Shown here: piece after piece, positions 1-9,962 of the stretch | How the letters are laid out: each line of letters starts with the position of its first letter | Numbering within the stretch: position 1 is the stretch's first letter | Origin: Coffea arabica | Taxonomy: Eukaryota; Streptophyta; Magnoliopsida; Gentianales; Rubiaceae | Assembly (NCBI RefSeq): GCF_036785885.1 | Contig: NC_092317.1 | Span: 5,334,501-5,398,500, forward strand | Direction of reading: 5' to 3' | DNA: 64,000 nt | The notes under the pieces: model-generated | The model's input: only the letters and a program-made list of their open reading frames with translations | Told to the model about the DNA's origin: nothing | Databases searched by the model: none | Position numbers and translations under genes: made by a program

Positions 1-654
1 CAACCGAGAGCCATTCTTACTTCCACAACCAAATTAGTTATCAAAATATAAAAACTCGCAGTGAGCAATTGTAAATAGTTTAGTTTGTTTTTGAAATAAA
101 ATTATTATTACATTAATAATTTTGAATTTGTCTTTTTATGTTTTTCATGGAATATATGCATCATTTGTACTTGTTGGTGAATTTTTTTTTTTGCTTAAAA
201 AACTAGAAAAAAGGTAGGTAAAAAATTTTAGTATAGTTTTGCCCCCACTAAGAATTTTTTCTGGCTCCGCCCCTAGTTTTTAAAAAACTTGTAGCAGACA
301 AGTTTGACAAAAAATTTGTCTACCAAACAAGGCCTTAGTTTTTATCATCATTCGGTTGTACATAGTTAACTGCCACTCTAGAATTTTATAGTGTGATTTT
401 CATGTTCATTAGTTTTTAGTACCATGTAAATCATACAGAATTAAATGAAGATCTTTTATGAGAGATTCCTATAATTCATTTTGTTCTTTTTTTAAATTTC
501 TAGTAGGAGAAAGGTGGAATTTAAGAAGTTGGACAGAGAAAAAGGATTTGAGCCTAAGAACTCTCAAGTTTTTAGACGAAAGAACAAAGCAGTGGATGAA
601 ATCCCTAATCCAACCAATGAAGAAAACTGTTTTATTTTTGTTCCCTCTTAAAAA

Positions 655-953
655 TCCAACGGTGATAAAATTTACTCTATCAAAAGGATTAATCTTTTAT
701 ACACTGTCAGTTTTAAATAAATGACAACTACGCAAAATTTGAAATCCAACTTTTGTACATGTGTCATGGATCCAACTGTGATAATGTATATACTATCAGT
801 GTATATAAGATTTACTCTATCGAGAGGATTAATTTTTCCAACACTGACAATATATGCACTGTCAGTCTTGGATGAATGACACCAGCTTTTACACATCTAT
901 CATGGATCCAACGGTGATATTGTATATATTGTCAATGTAAATAAGATTTACTC
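655..953. repeat. tandem array of foldback MITE copies
   Basis: Two shortened copies (686-817 and 826-953) and the 3' end of a third (655-677) belong to the same family as the elements at 6235, 47435 and 53803. Each full unit opens GGATTAAT and closes GATTTACTC. The spacers between units are nearly identical 8-mers, TATCAAAA (678-685) and TATCGAGA (818-825), and ATATCAAAA follows the last unit. The conserved spacers suggest copies that share a duplicated target site, or unequal exchange. Internal positions are too diverged for a recent origin. Confidence 0.75.
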
Positions 954-2063
954 ATATCAAAACCATTAGTCATATATTTAATAATCTTCGGCGATATGAA
1001 ATACATTATAAATTAAACATAAACTTATAAAGTGTTTGGTATTAGAGATACAAAAGTTAGATACTTTTTGGATTTGATTAGACAATGAACAATCCTAATC
1101 AACTAACAACCAAGAATAAAAAAAAAATGCATTTTCGCTCTGCATGGAGTAGTCCCACTCAATCGATTACAGTAAAGTTGAAAGTTGATTATTACATACT
1201 ATTATAGAACGGCACGTCTCAATATTTAAACCATTTTTGATATATATAGAGAGAGAGAGAGAGAGTTCAAATGTACACGTATGAAAGTAGAAAAACTTAT
1301 TATGACGCGGATCCGCGTTACTTTCATTTTCATGAGGTCTTTATAATTTTATAAAGCCATCAATCAATTCGTGTACTTGATTCTTGTTTCCAAAACACCT
1401 AATCGAATTTTTTTATGTCAAATTTTGAGTCTTTCCCCCTTTACGTAAAATTCAACTTGTAGTATATCTTTTCTATTTTTAGCACACATTTATTTTCCTA
1501 TGTTCGACTGGACATGGGTATATCCCTTTACATTAAATTTCTCACCGTTTGGGCCATGTTTTGGCATTTTTCCAGTGAAGTCGTACAACTTTTTTTTAAC
1601 AAAAAAAGATATTCATGTTTCTTCTTTTGGCTGTTTAGAAATTGAAAAGTGAGTGCAATTTTTGTTTGAGAGAGAAAAAAAATAATTCAGAAAGAAGCTA
1701 AGGGGTGTCTCATTAGTATAAAGGGACATTGGTATAGAGACAGACAAGAAGGGTTTGTTCGTTTGTCAACGGCGCGTACCAGGAATTCCTCATATTTCAA
1801 ACCATGAACTAATAATAGTAGTAAAGACGAAACTGAAACTCCATAGTTTGTGGCAAATAATTAATAGATTTGTTGGTTTCTGTTTGAGTTGGTGAATATT
1901 CTGCGCTTAGGATATTTTCTCTGTTTGTTCTTTTCTCCCGCAAATTGCCCATTATCAAGAAGGTGAAGTCCACAATCCCGAATGAATTTGTCCTTATTTG
2001 TTCAACACGTTTGCTAATTTTCGAAAATCGTGTAGGACATGAAATGTGCTAAAGTTGGTAATC

Positions 2064-2333
2064 TTATAATATTCTTACACAACCACCAGCTCTTGGGCTG
2101 GTGGCCACCATCAAGCCCTTAAGGCTTTGATGGAGTGGGAGGCAATCACCAAAATACCACTCTTGTGGCTCTGCTGCAAATCCAGACGGGTGCGTAGTGC
2201 ACCCGTCTGGTCCGGTGGTGATTCTGTCCCCATCGGTCCCCATAGGCTCAGTTGAGCCTCCCCCGTAGATAGAGTAGGAGTAGGAGTAGGGATGACAATT
2301 GACAAAAAAAAAAATTATAATATTCTTACACAA
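2064..2333 (+). mobile_element. SINE-like retroposon with 19-bp target-site duplication
   Basis: A 232-bp insert (2083-2314) is bracketed by a perfect 19-bp direct repeat, TTATAATATTCTTACACAA, at 2064-2082 and 2315-2333. It ends in an A-run directly before the right repeat, the usual outcome of LINE-mediated retroposition. The insert is far more GC-rich than its surroundings. It contains perfect inverted repeats: 8 bp at 2083-2090/2097-2104, 12 bp at 2182-2193/2199-2210 and 6 bp at 2245-2250/2253-2258, plus a near-perfect one around 2110-2135. A weak B-box-like stretch (CTGCAAATCC) lies near 2174. It is non-coding; open frames through it are incidental. SINE is the best class, but no canonical A-box is evident. 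Confidence 0.75.
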
Positions 2334-2705
2334 TCAAAATGAAAAAAAAAAAAGAATTTAAAACAACAATCTTTCACATATATTTTTAATTTACTTTAGA
2401 GCTTAGAGAATTTAAACATGAGTTGCTGAGTTTCCAATTGAACATAAAAGATATAATAATCTACAGCATGTACATGTCATGATCCTTGAACAAGAACTTC
2501 TTCAATTTCGAAGGAGACATATCACACATCTAACGACATAATTTGTGATAGGGCAGATGGGAATGGTCGTTATCATTTGAACTCTATTGAGATTTTTCCA
2601 AGTAGACCCACTAAAAATCAACACCCCTTTTACACTTTTGGGCAACTTAGTTATTGTCCGACCCTTTACACGGTTTCTGTGAGAAGACGTGTGACATTTT
2701 CTAAA

Positions 2706-2773
2706 GCATAACGCGATTGTGTGTGTGTGTGTGGGCGCGCGCTTGTGTGTGTTTTTGAAAGCATAACGCGATT
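2706..2773. repeat. short direct repeat flanking a GT/GC alternating tract
   Basis: GCATAACGCGATT occurs at 2706-2718 and again at 2761-2773. Between the copies lies a run of alternating purine-pyrimidine bases (GT repeats, then GCGCGCGC, then GT again), a composition known to favour Z-DNA. It looks like a local duplication at a microsatellite; no function is implied. Confidence 0.6.
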
Positions 2774-4659
2774 TGTTTTCTCTATGTGACGCTTTTGCTC
2801 TGATTGTGGTAAATATAGTGGGAAACTTAATTAATAACATGATTATAGAAAGGTGATAAGATTCATCAAGACAAGACATGGTAAAAATTTGGTGTTATTC
2901 TTGATGTTTAACGTTGAGGGCAACAGATCGATAATGTTCCGTTTCAGCTTTAATTAGGGTTTGTTCATGTTCTTTATATATATTGCTACGATGTTAACGA
3001 TGTCCTACTGAAGATTATAACTAGATTATATTCATATTTTGACTAGATTAGAAAAAGGAAAGAAATGCATAAGAAAGGCATAGGAATCTAGTCATTACTA
3101 CTTGATTGCTACATCAACGATGCATTGGACTGCAAGAATTTACGTGGTGTTCTGCCTCTGTCAGTGCAATCAAAAGTAGCCTTGGTGGTCTTGCCAAAGT
3201 TACCACGAAATTTCGTGAACTGGACGGACAACTTCATCGTATATTCTATCAAGCGCATTTATGGAAAGTTGGAAACCTATTTGAGATTTAAAAAGTCAGG
3301 AGAGGATATTTGAATCCAAAATTTCTGAATTTTGAAATTTCAATTTTAACTACTAGACTAAAAACATCCAACAATTAGTTTTCAAGTTTTTTTTCCCATT
3401 ACTTTCATACGAATGCTCTAGTAGCAGCATCACAAAGGTTGAAGAGATTGAGGACTTGGTAGAATGATTTGCGTTTGTGAATTTTAACTCCCATGATTAG
3501 GTAAACTGCACGGGATCTTCAGTGCCACTTTTTCAGTGACAACTCAGTACCACTTTTATATTTATGTCAAGTGTCCTGTTTATTTAATTTGTCATGTGTT
3601 ATTTATTTAAATTTCTTCTACCATCACGTGATAAGTAAAATTGACACTGAATTTGGCACCGAATAGTGGCATAGAGGATCCCAACTGTAGGTAAACATAC
3701 ATAAGAATAAGCATAGACATAATAATAAATACCCCCAAAATACTAAATAACATTGCTTCCTTTATCATTTAATTGGATCAATTGGCCACCTCAGGTTTGC
3801 AGTTTTTCACAATATTATAAGATCAATCAAGCAGTCTCAATTTAAATCCGATTTCATCATATGACCTACGTATTTTGCACGAAAGTACAAATAAAAACTT
3901 CATAAATTTAATTATTTGGTGAATGTGGGGTTAAGCTATCTGCACATGATGGCACATTTGCTCGCAAATAGTTATTTTCAATGGGAACTTATTTTGATTT
4001 TTTTTATTTTCCTACATGTGACTCATTTCTAACCAAATCATTGCATTTATTTTCTGTTCAACATATACATTTTACACAACAAAATCCAATGGATTGTTTT
4101 CTTTTTTCTTTTCTCGTCAAATATCCAATGGATTTGTTGCTAGGTTGATTACATTAAATTAGGAAAATTTGATCTAATTAAATCATGTGGGGGTAAAATG
4201 AAAAAGTTATTAAAACTTTCTGTGAGGGTTAATGAGAAAAGGTTCAATTGCTACTCGATTTGAATTGGTTTACAAGAATCATCCTGCAATCTTTTTTTTT
4301 TTCTGGATAAAATAGAAGCCAATATTATTAATAAAGTAGTTGAAAATCGTTCAATACGATTTGCTTAATAAAGAAAACTACACTAATAGTAAAAAATACA
4401 TAGAACATATCACATGTATATCTAATTTAAAAAATTATTAGATGTAACAGAATTATAAAATAAGAAAGATTACATTGTGAATCACAAACCATGAAATCTA
4501 ATCAATTAGCGTCATCAATTTGACGACAATATACCTATGCACGTACAGTCAGACACTAACCCTCTCAAAACTATGAATTGCTGTGTGTACAAATTAAAAA
4601 TCGTCCCCCAAAGAATCTTACAAACACAAAAATGAACCTTTATTTTTATACCTATGTTG

Positions 4660-7600
4660 TCAGTTGAACTCCATAACCTTTGGAGCATACATGAGTAGCC
4701 TATCCAAAGCCGTCCACGAAAACTTCCTTGCAAATAAGTGGCAAATATTGGTCTTCCGCCCATTATACTCGCAAGTTTGTCCATTCCTCATCCGATTCAA
4801 GAAATCAGGGGTAATCTCATATCTACTGAATCTATGGGGGTGGGCTCCACCCTTTGACCAGTCAACCCAAGTCAACGTCCTATCAGAATTTTTCCTCCCA
4901 TATTTCATCCCAACAAAAGTTGGCAAATAATGTTCATCTGCATAACAACTAGACTTGCAATGTCTTTTGAACAATGGGAAATAAATCCGGTCTGAAACCA
5001 CCTGGATTGCGAGTTCCCGGTCCATTTCGAACCACTGGGCACCTTTTCTCCAGTCTGATTTGTTGATAACCGGTTTCATCTTCTTGTTGTATCGGCCTTG
5101 GCCGGTTGGGCCGGGTAGATCGTAGGAGTCCACAAAGGTTTCGGTCGAGTTAATGAGGTAATTATAAATTGTAGAGAAATTGAACAAGGGTATGCATGAT
5201 TCTGAGAGAAGAACAAATCTTTGGTTAGAGAAATCAAGCAAAGCATTGGCTAGCAAACGCCTTTCTGCTTCGATCATGTTCACTTTTCCCCACTCAACGT
5301 CCTGCATGAACGTGGGCACGAATAGTTTGAGATTCTAAGACTCCGTTTTGGTCCCGGATCCAGCAAAAGGAAAGTTCAAGAAAAAGAAATGTGATCCAAA
5401 TAAAAAATCATATTCTCTCTAGTAGTTTCGTACGCTAATGAAATAGATGAAGGTAACCATGTACTGATAAAACAGTTTGCCCTTCCAAATAGTAACCTAT
5501 GCAGTAAAAGTAAGGGATAATTTTAGAAACCTCCCCTGATGTTTCCGACAATTTCACTTAATATTTTTGACATTTTAAAAATTACACTCACCTCTCTTAC
5601 CCATTTAAAATGACAATACAAACATTAACATTCTAATGATACTCCTTTGTTTACTATATACTTTGCTATGCTTGTACAAAGGATGGATTTTATACTTTTT
5701 TATTTTTCAATTTCCCTTCTTGTTCATTACTCTTATATTTTGTTACCAAAATCACAATACTATCAGTCCCCAGTCTCCATCGTGATTAAATGTCAAACTA
5801 CTAATACATTTTTGATAGCTTTGAATATCAATTAATTTTTTAGCAGCTCTTGTTTGTTTATTTATTTATTTTGATATCAAAATCAACAATAAATCAATAA
5901 TAACTAAAAAATAAATAGCCCTCAGGGGAGGTTTCTGAAATTATCTCCAAAAGTAATCAGCAAGACGCCAACGTTGGCAGGCCTGCACCTAAGGCCTTCT
6001 CAAACTAGGCCTTTTAAACTTAGGAAGATTGGCCGGCCCTGGCCAACAAATACAGAAATCGGGTTGAACACTAGGAGAAGGCCTTAAAGTACTTAATGTC
6101 ATTAACCAACTGAAAAGTGCGAGATTTGTAGTTTGACTGTCGACTCTTAATCTCACAATTAAAGTTTCATTTGAATCAAGAAAAAAAAAAAAAAAAAAGC
6201 ACTGTGTATCTCCAAAAGTAATTAGTTCCACAAAGGATTAATCTTTCATACACTGACAGTGTATACACTATCAGCGTTGGATGAATGACAACTATGCAAA
6301 ATTTGAATTTGAAATTCAACTTTTGCACACATGTCATGAATCAAACGGTGATAGTTTATACACTGTCAGTGTATATAAGATTTACTCTTAAAATAATAGT
6401 AATCAAGTTGTTGAACATGACTTTGACTAAAATGACTTCCAATTGGTGAACGATTAACAACTCTTTTGGCTCATGATTTCGAACTTCATAGAATATGCTA
6501 TGTTTAGCAGCTCACACTTGGGTAAATCTGGTCTTCATAGATCCACTGGTCCAGATTGTATCACACCCCTTGATGAGATGGTGTGGTATAATATGAGCCA
6601 TTGGATATATAAAAATCAGGTTTACTCAAGTTTTTTGTCATGTTTACCGCATCTAAATCTTCTCTGATATCACATGAATAAAAGGCTTATGTACAAATAA
6701 GAAAGGGTTTTATCAGCTACTTGCGTGCTCTTACTTCCTAGGGCCAACCAATTTGTCAATACAAGAATTTATGCCGGGATAAAGTGAAACAACACATAAT
6801 AAGATAGGGCCGTATAACATTCCCCTAGTGAGTTTTCCTTTGCTTTCTCTTTTGCTGTGACTTTTCTTAATCTCTTTCTTGCATGAAGAAAGGAATTTTG
6901 GAAACTTTTATAGAAAATTGAAATGAAAGAATTTAATTTCCTTTGGTTTCAAAAGAGCGGAACCTAAGTAACATGAACTTTGCCCATTCCTGAAATCACT
7001 ACTGTACTTTTCCTGTGTGTTTTTTATTCTTGCCAGCTACTATATAATATAGTGACTGAAGCAAAACAAAAATAAATATATAATTAACCAAAACTAATTC
7101 AAATAGGCCATATATATAGATGAAACGTGTCAAAATGAAGAACTTCTCCTATTAGTTGATGAGTTACATGGTTGATTGCCTCAGCTTGCTTTAGGTTCGC
7201 GCATGTCGCGAGTATGAACATTTTCTTGAAAGATTCAAGATTGCAGAAAGGCTGTTTGTTTATTGGATGGAACCTATAAGGTTAATTAATATAGACCAAG
7301 ACTTTCTCTTTTTTTTTTTTTTTTTTCTTTTCTTTACTTTTTTTCGGGTTTTAGTCTAGATTGACTAGGACCTTGAAAGTGAAAATTTTGAAAGTCGTTT
7401 TCATCCCTAAAATTCAACTTCTTTCCTGTAAAGGACGAATTTCAACTTCTTTTTATCAGAAAAAAAGAAGTCCACAAAAATGATTTCAGTCAAAAATTCG
7501 TAATTGATAGTATTCAACTAACTAAACTAGTGAGTGAATGGTGGGTGATCTTCCGCCGAATCACTAAACAGCAACATTGAACTACGTAAAAGACTATAAA

Positions 7601-8355
7601 ATACAAAAACTCCTGAATTCTCCCCCAATTTTAGCCGCCACCACCTCCCCAGATCATCCTAAGAAGAAGTCTTTCAGACTTTGAGATTGAAACTATGCAA
7701 TACAAAAAAAAAAAAAAAAAAACCTAGGGGATCAATTGCATGCGACAGCTTATGTGACTGACGTATATGTAATAAACCTTATTAAAATGCTAAGGCACAG
7801 AAAAATTATCTAGAAGTCTTGCGTGGGATGCAATTGCTTTTCCAATTTCAATAATTTACAAGTTTGCATCTCAAATCTCAATCCTTGAGTCTCCAAATTT
7901 CCTCCAGCAAAGGCAGATTTACCTTCCTTAGAATTTGAAATTTTATGTTCTATTATTTTTTTTTTGTTTTTCTTAAAAGATCATTAAACTGTTAACTTTA
8001 AGCTTGTCCGTAAGAAAACTAGGAACTATATATCTCCCAAAATTTCCTAAGACTGAAAATGATAGATACCCAACTTCTTCTTGATTACATCCACTATTTG
8101 CAAGAGTTGACCATCCCAAAATTCTATTTAAATTGTCTTGAAAAACAGGTCAATGGTCTGAACTAAACCTATTAGCATGCATGAACCCAATAGTGATTTG
8201 GGTTCATCTGGACAGGTTTCCTAGAGTGAAATTTTGCCGTATAGTTAGGCACGTCACACATGTCCCACAGGTTTCGAATATCTAAAACTGTTCAAAAAAT
8301 CAAGATTAATTGGCGGCCTTTGCTACAATTAGATCGATTACTGGATTTAACTAAT

Positions 8356-8419
<64 letters not shown>

Positions 8420-9962
8420 GTGCCAATAATTTGCCCCCCAAGAAAAAAAAAGAGAAAAAAGTCCACTTGTTAATCAGCTTTTTAAAAACTAAACTTCAAG
8501 CCTAAGTGCACTGACTTCACATCTTATGTTAGTGCTTTTTTATCGGAAAATTTTACGCGCTTAGCCCTGTTAATGGCCGTAAGCTTTGACTAGCTACTTC
8601 CTATAATTTCTACGAGACCATTGAAAACTTATAACACCAGATGTTTTGCTGTCTTTACTTTCTTCTTTTAACTTTGAAGGAGGACAGACATATCAGATCA
8701 GTTAAGAAGGACAAGAAGATGATCAGTCAAAAAAACGAAATGGTGCTATGATTTATTTTCATTGCTGGCAGCTGGAGATTGTAATTTTGGTAAATTATGA
8801 AAACACTCCTTTAAGTTCAAATATTCTAGTAATTTAGCTCTTTCAGGATTCAAATTATTGAATTATAGAAGCATTTGCTATTACAATTGTTTTTTTTTTT
8901 TTTTACTTGTCACGTTTGTCTAAATTTAAAAAACTATAAGCAAACACCCAGTGACACGCAATGTAATTGAGAAGGAACATTCTTTGCAATCTAATCTCAA
9001 AATTCTAATCATATTAAGAGGTCGATAAAACAATGTCATGAATGTAAATGTTCCTACTATTAGACATGATTTTTAACTACTTGTATTTCGTGTCCTCTCT
9101 CGTTGGATCTCAATGCATCCTTTTTTGAATACCTTGATCTATGAGTTATGAGTAGATTTAAAAAAAATAAATAAATAAGGGATCACGAAGAACACCAAAT
9201 TCGCATAACATAAAACAATTAATAATGCCAGATATTAACTACACAAAAATGCATAATCCCTAATGATTAACGTACAACATGATGAAGATGATATAGAAAA
9301 TGAATGTGTGTGGAGAATTGCTTGAGACGTACCTTACTAGGGATGTTCCGGCCATGAAACACTGAACCTTCAGGCATTGTACCGTTGTAAGATGGGGAGG
9401 AATGAATATAAATGGAGTAAAGCCCTTCATGCCCTTTGAAAAATCGTTCCCAAAGACGTGCCAGTGGCAATTCTCCTCTAACAAGAAACATGAATGCAAC
9501 CTTAGGGGTGCGCTTGAATGGATATTCATTGATCCGGGCCACCATTGAAGCCCTCCAAAGCAACTGCTCATCGGTCATCTGGTGCGTCAAATTTTTTGGG
9601 GTCGTGAAATCTTTTAGTGTGATCAATCTTGGAGGTTGTGGTGGTGGAAACACTATCGGCGGCGGATAGGAACCGGGTACCGGTGCAGGTGCAGGACATA
9701 ATACAGGTGGCGGAGGAGGTGGAGGGGATGGCGAAGGTGGTGGCAGTGGTAGAGTTGATTGGCTGGTAGAGAATAACTTGAATTGCAAGTTGAAGGGATT
9801 CTCGGCTAGATAAAAACTTAGACTTACTCCAATAACTAATCCAGAGCCAAAGAACATAAAATAGAGAACAAGGTTATGGAAATATCTTTGAAAGCTGAAC
9901 AAATTTGATATTTGCAATTGTTGTTGCTGCTGCTGCTGCTGTTGCTGATGACCCTGTTTCAT
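4660..9962 (-). CDS. Core-2/I-branching beta-1,6-N-acetylglucosaminyltransferase family protein (BC10-like, GT14), copy 1
   Basis: Two exons on the minus strand: 9962-9333 (210 codons) and 5301-4660 (213 codons plus TGA), giving about 423 aa. Donor AAG|GTACGT and acceptor GCAG|GACGTT join in phase 0 between IPSK and DVEWGKVN. The protein is a predicted type II Golgi membrane protein: a cytosolic poly-Gln stretch (about residues 6-15), one signal anchor (about 27-51), a Pro-rich stem (about 70-112), then the GT14 domain. Typical blocks are [71 protein letters not shown] and TWVDWS. Characterised relatives (rice BC10) affect cell-wall composition; the acceptor substrate here is unknown. The 4,031-bp intron carries nested insertions. 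The gene is a tandem paralogue of the gene at 13,631-15,618. Confidence 0.9.
5506..5955. mobile_element. TIR element (MITE) in the intron of GT14 copy 1, with 7-bp target-site duplication
   Basis: The left end (5513-5541, AGGGATAATTTTAGAAACCT...) and the reverse complement of the right end (5920-5948) match over about 28 bp with few differences. The direct repeat AAAAGTA flanks the element at 5506-5512 and 5949-5955. The interior is AT-rich and non-coding, so it is non-autonomous. A second, diverged member begins at about 63,154, where GGGTTAATTTCACATACCTC opens a similar stretch. The superfamily cannot be assigned from these features alone. Confidence 0.75.
5942..6222 (+). mobile_element. 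retroposon-like insertion with 16-bp direct repeats and A-run
   Basis: TATCTCCAAAAGTAAT is present at 5942-5957 and again at 6207-6222, bracketing a 249-bp insert (5958-6206). The insert carries an A-run of about 18 (roughly 6181-6198) near its right end, followed by GCACTGTG before the second repeat. It is GC-richer on its left side and contains a perfect 12-bp palindrome (GCCAACGTTGGC, 5967-5978) and other GGCC-rich inverted repeats. The duplicated site contains the right terminus of the MITE at 5513-5948, so this insertion came later. The eight bases between the A-run and the repeat are atypical, so the class is uncertain. Confidence 0.6.
6235..6387. mobile_element. 153-bp foldback MITE
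   Basis: The element starts GGATTAATCTTTCATACACT and ends GTGTATATAAGATTTACTC. The two ends are about 30-bp imperfect inverted repeats, and the pairing continues inward (GTTGGATGAATGACA against TGTCATGAATCAAAC), so almost the whole element can fold into one hairpin. It has the same length and design as the copies at 47435-47587 and 53803-53955. I see no clear target-site duplication here. Confidence 0.75.
8358..8415. repeat. (AT)n microsatellite
   Basis: An uninterrupted alternating AT tract of about 58 bp lies in the long intron of GT14 copy 1. An open frame running through it (8260-8505) is a by-product of the repeat and is not coding. Confidence 0.95.

Larger units (their letters stand above)
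1..4659. other. intergenic region, left edge
   Basis: I see no supportable gene here; the open frames are short, AT-rich and without recognisable domains. The region holds a tandem MITE array (655-953), a short GA microsatellite near 1,250-1,264, a 14-bp perfect palindrome at 1305-1318 (ACGCGGATCCGCGT), a structured retroposon (2064-2333) and a small GT-rich duplication (2706-2773). The remainder is AT-rich sequence in which I see nothing definite. Confidence 0.6.

Noticed and set aside
2064-2333. Minus-strand open frames of 64-89 codons
   Set aside because: They lie entirely within the retroposon and its target repeats and read its hairpins as Pro/Gly-rich sequence; no domain is present.
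2706-2773. Regulatory Z-DNA switch
   Set aside because: The alternating tract is real but lies far from any gene, so a regulatory claim is unsupported.
8260-8505. Open frame with an alternating Ile-Tyr repeat
   Set aside because: It is a translation of the (AT)n microsatellite.
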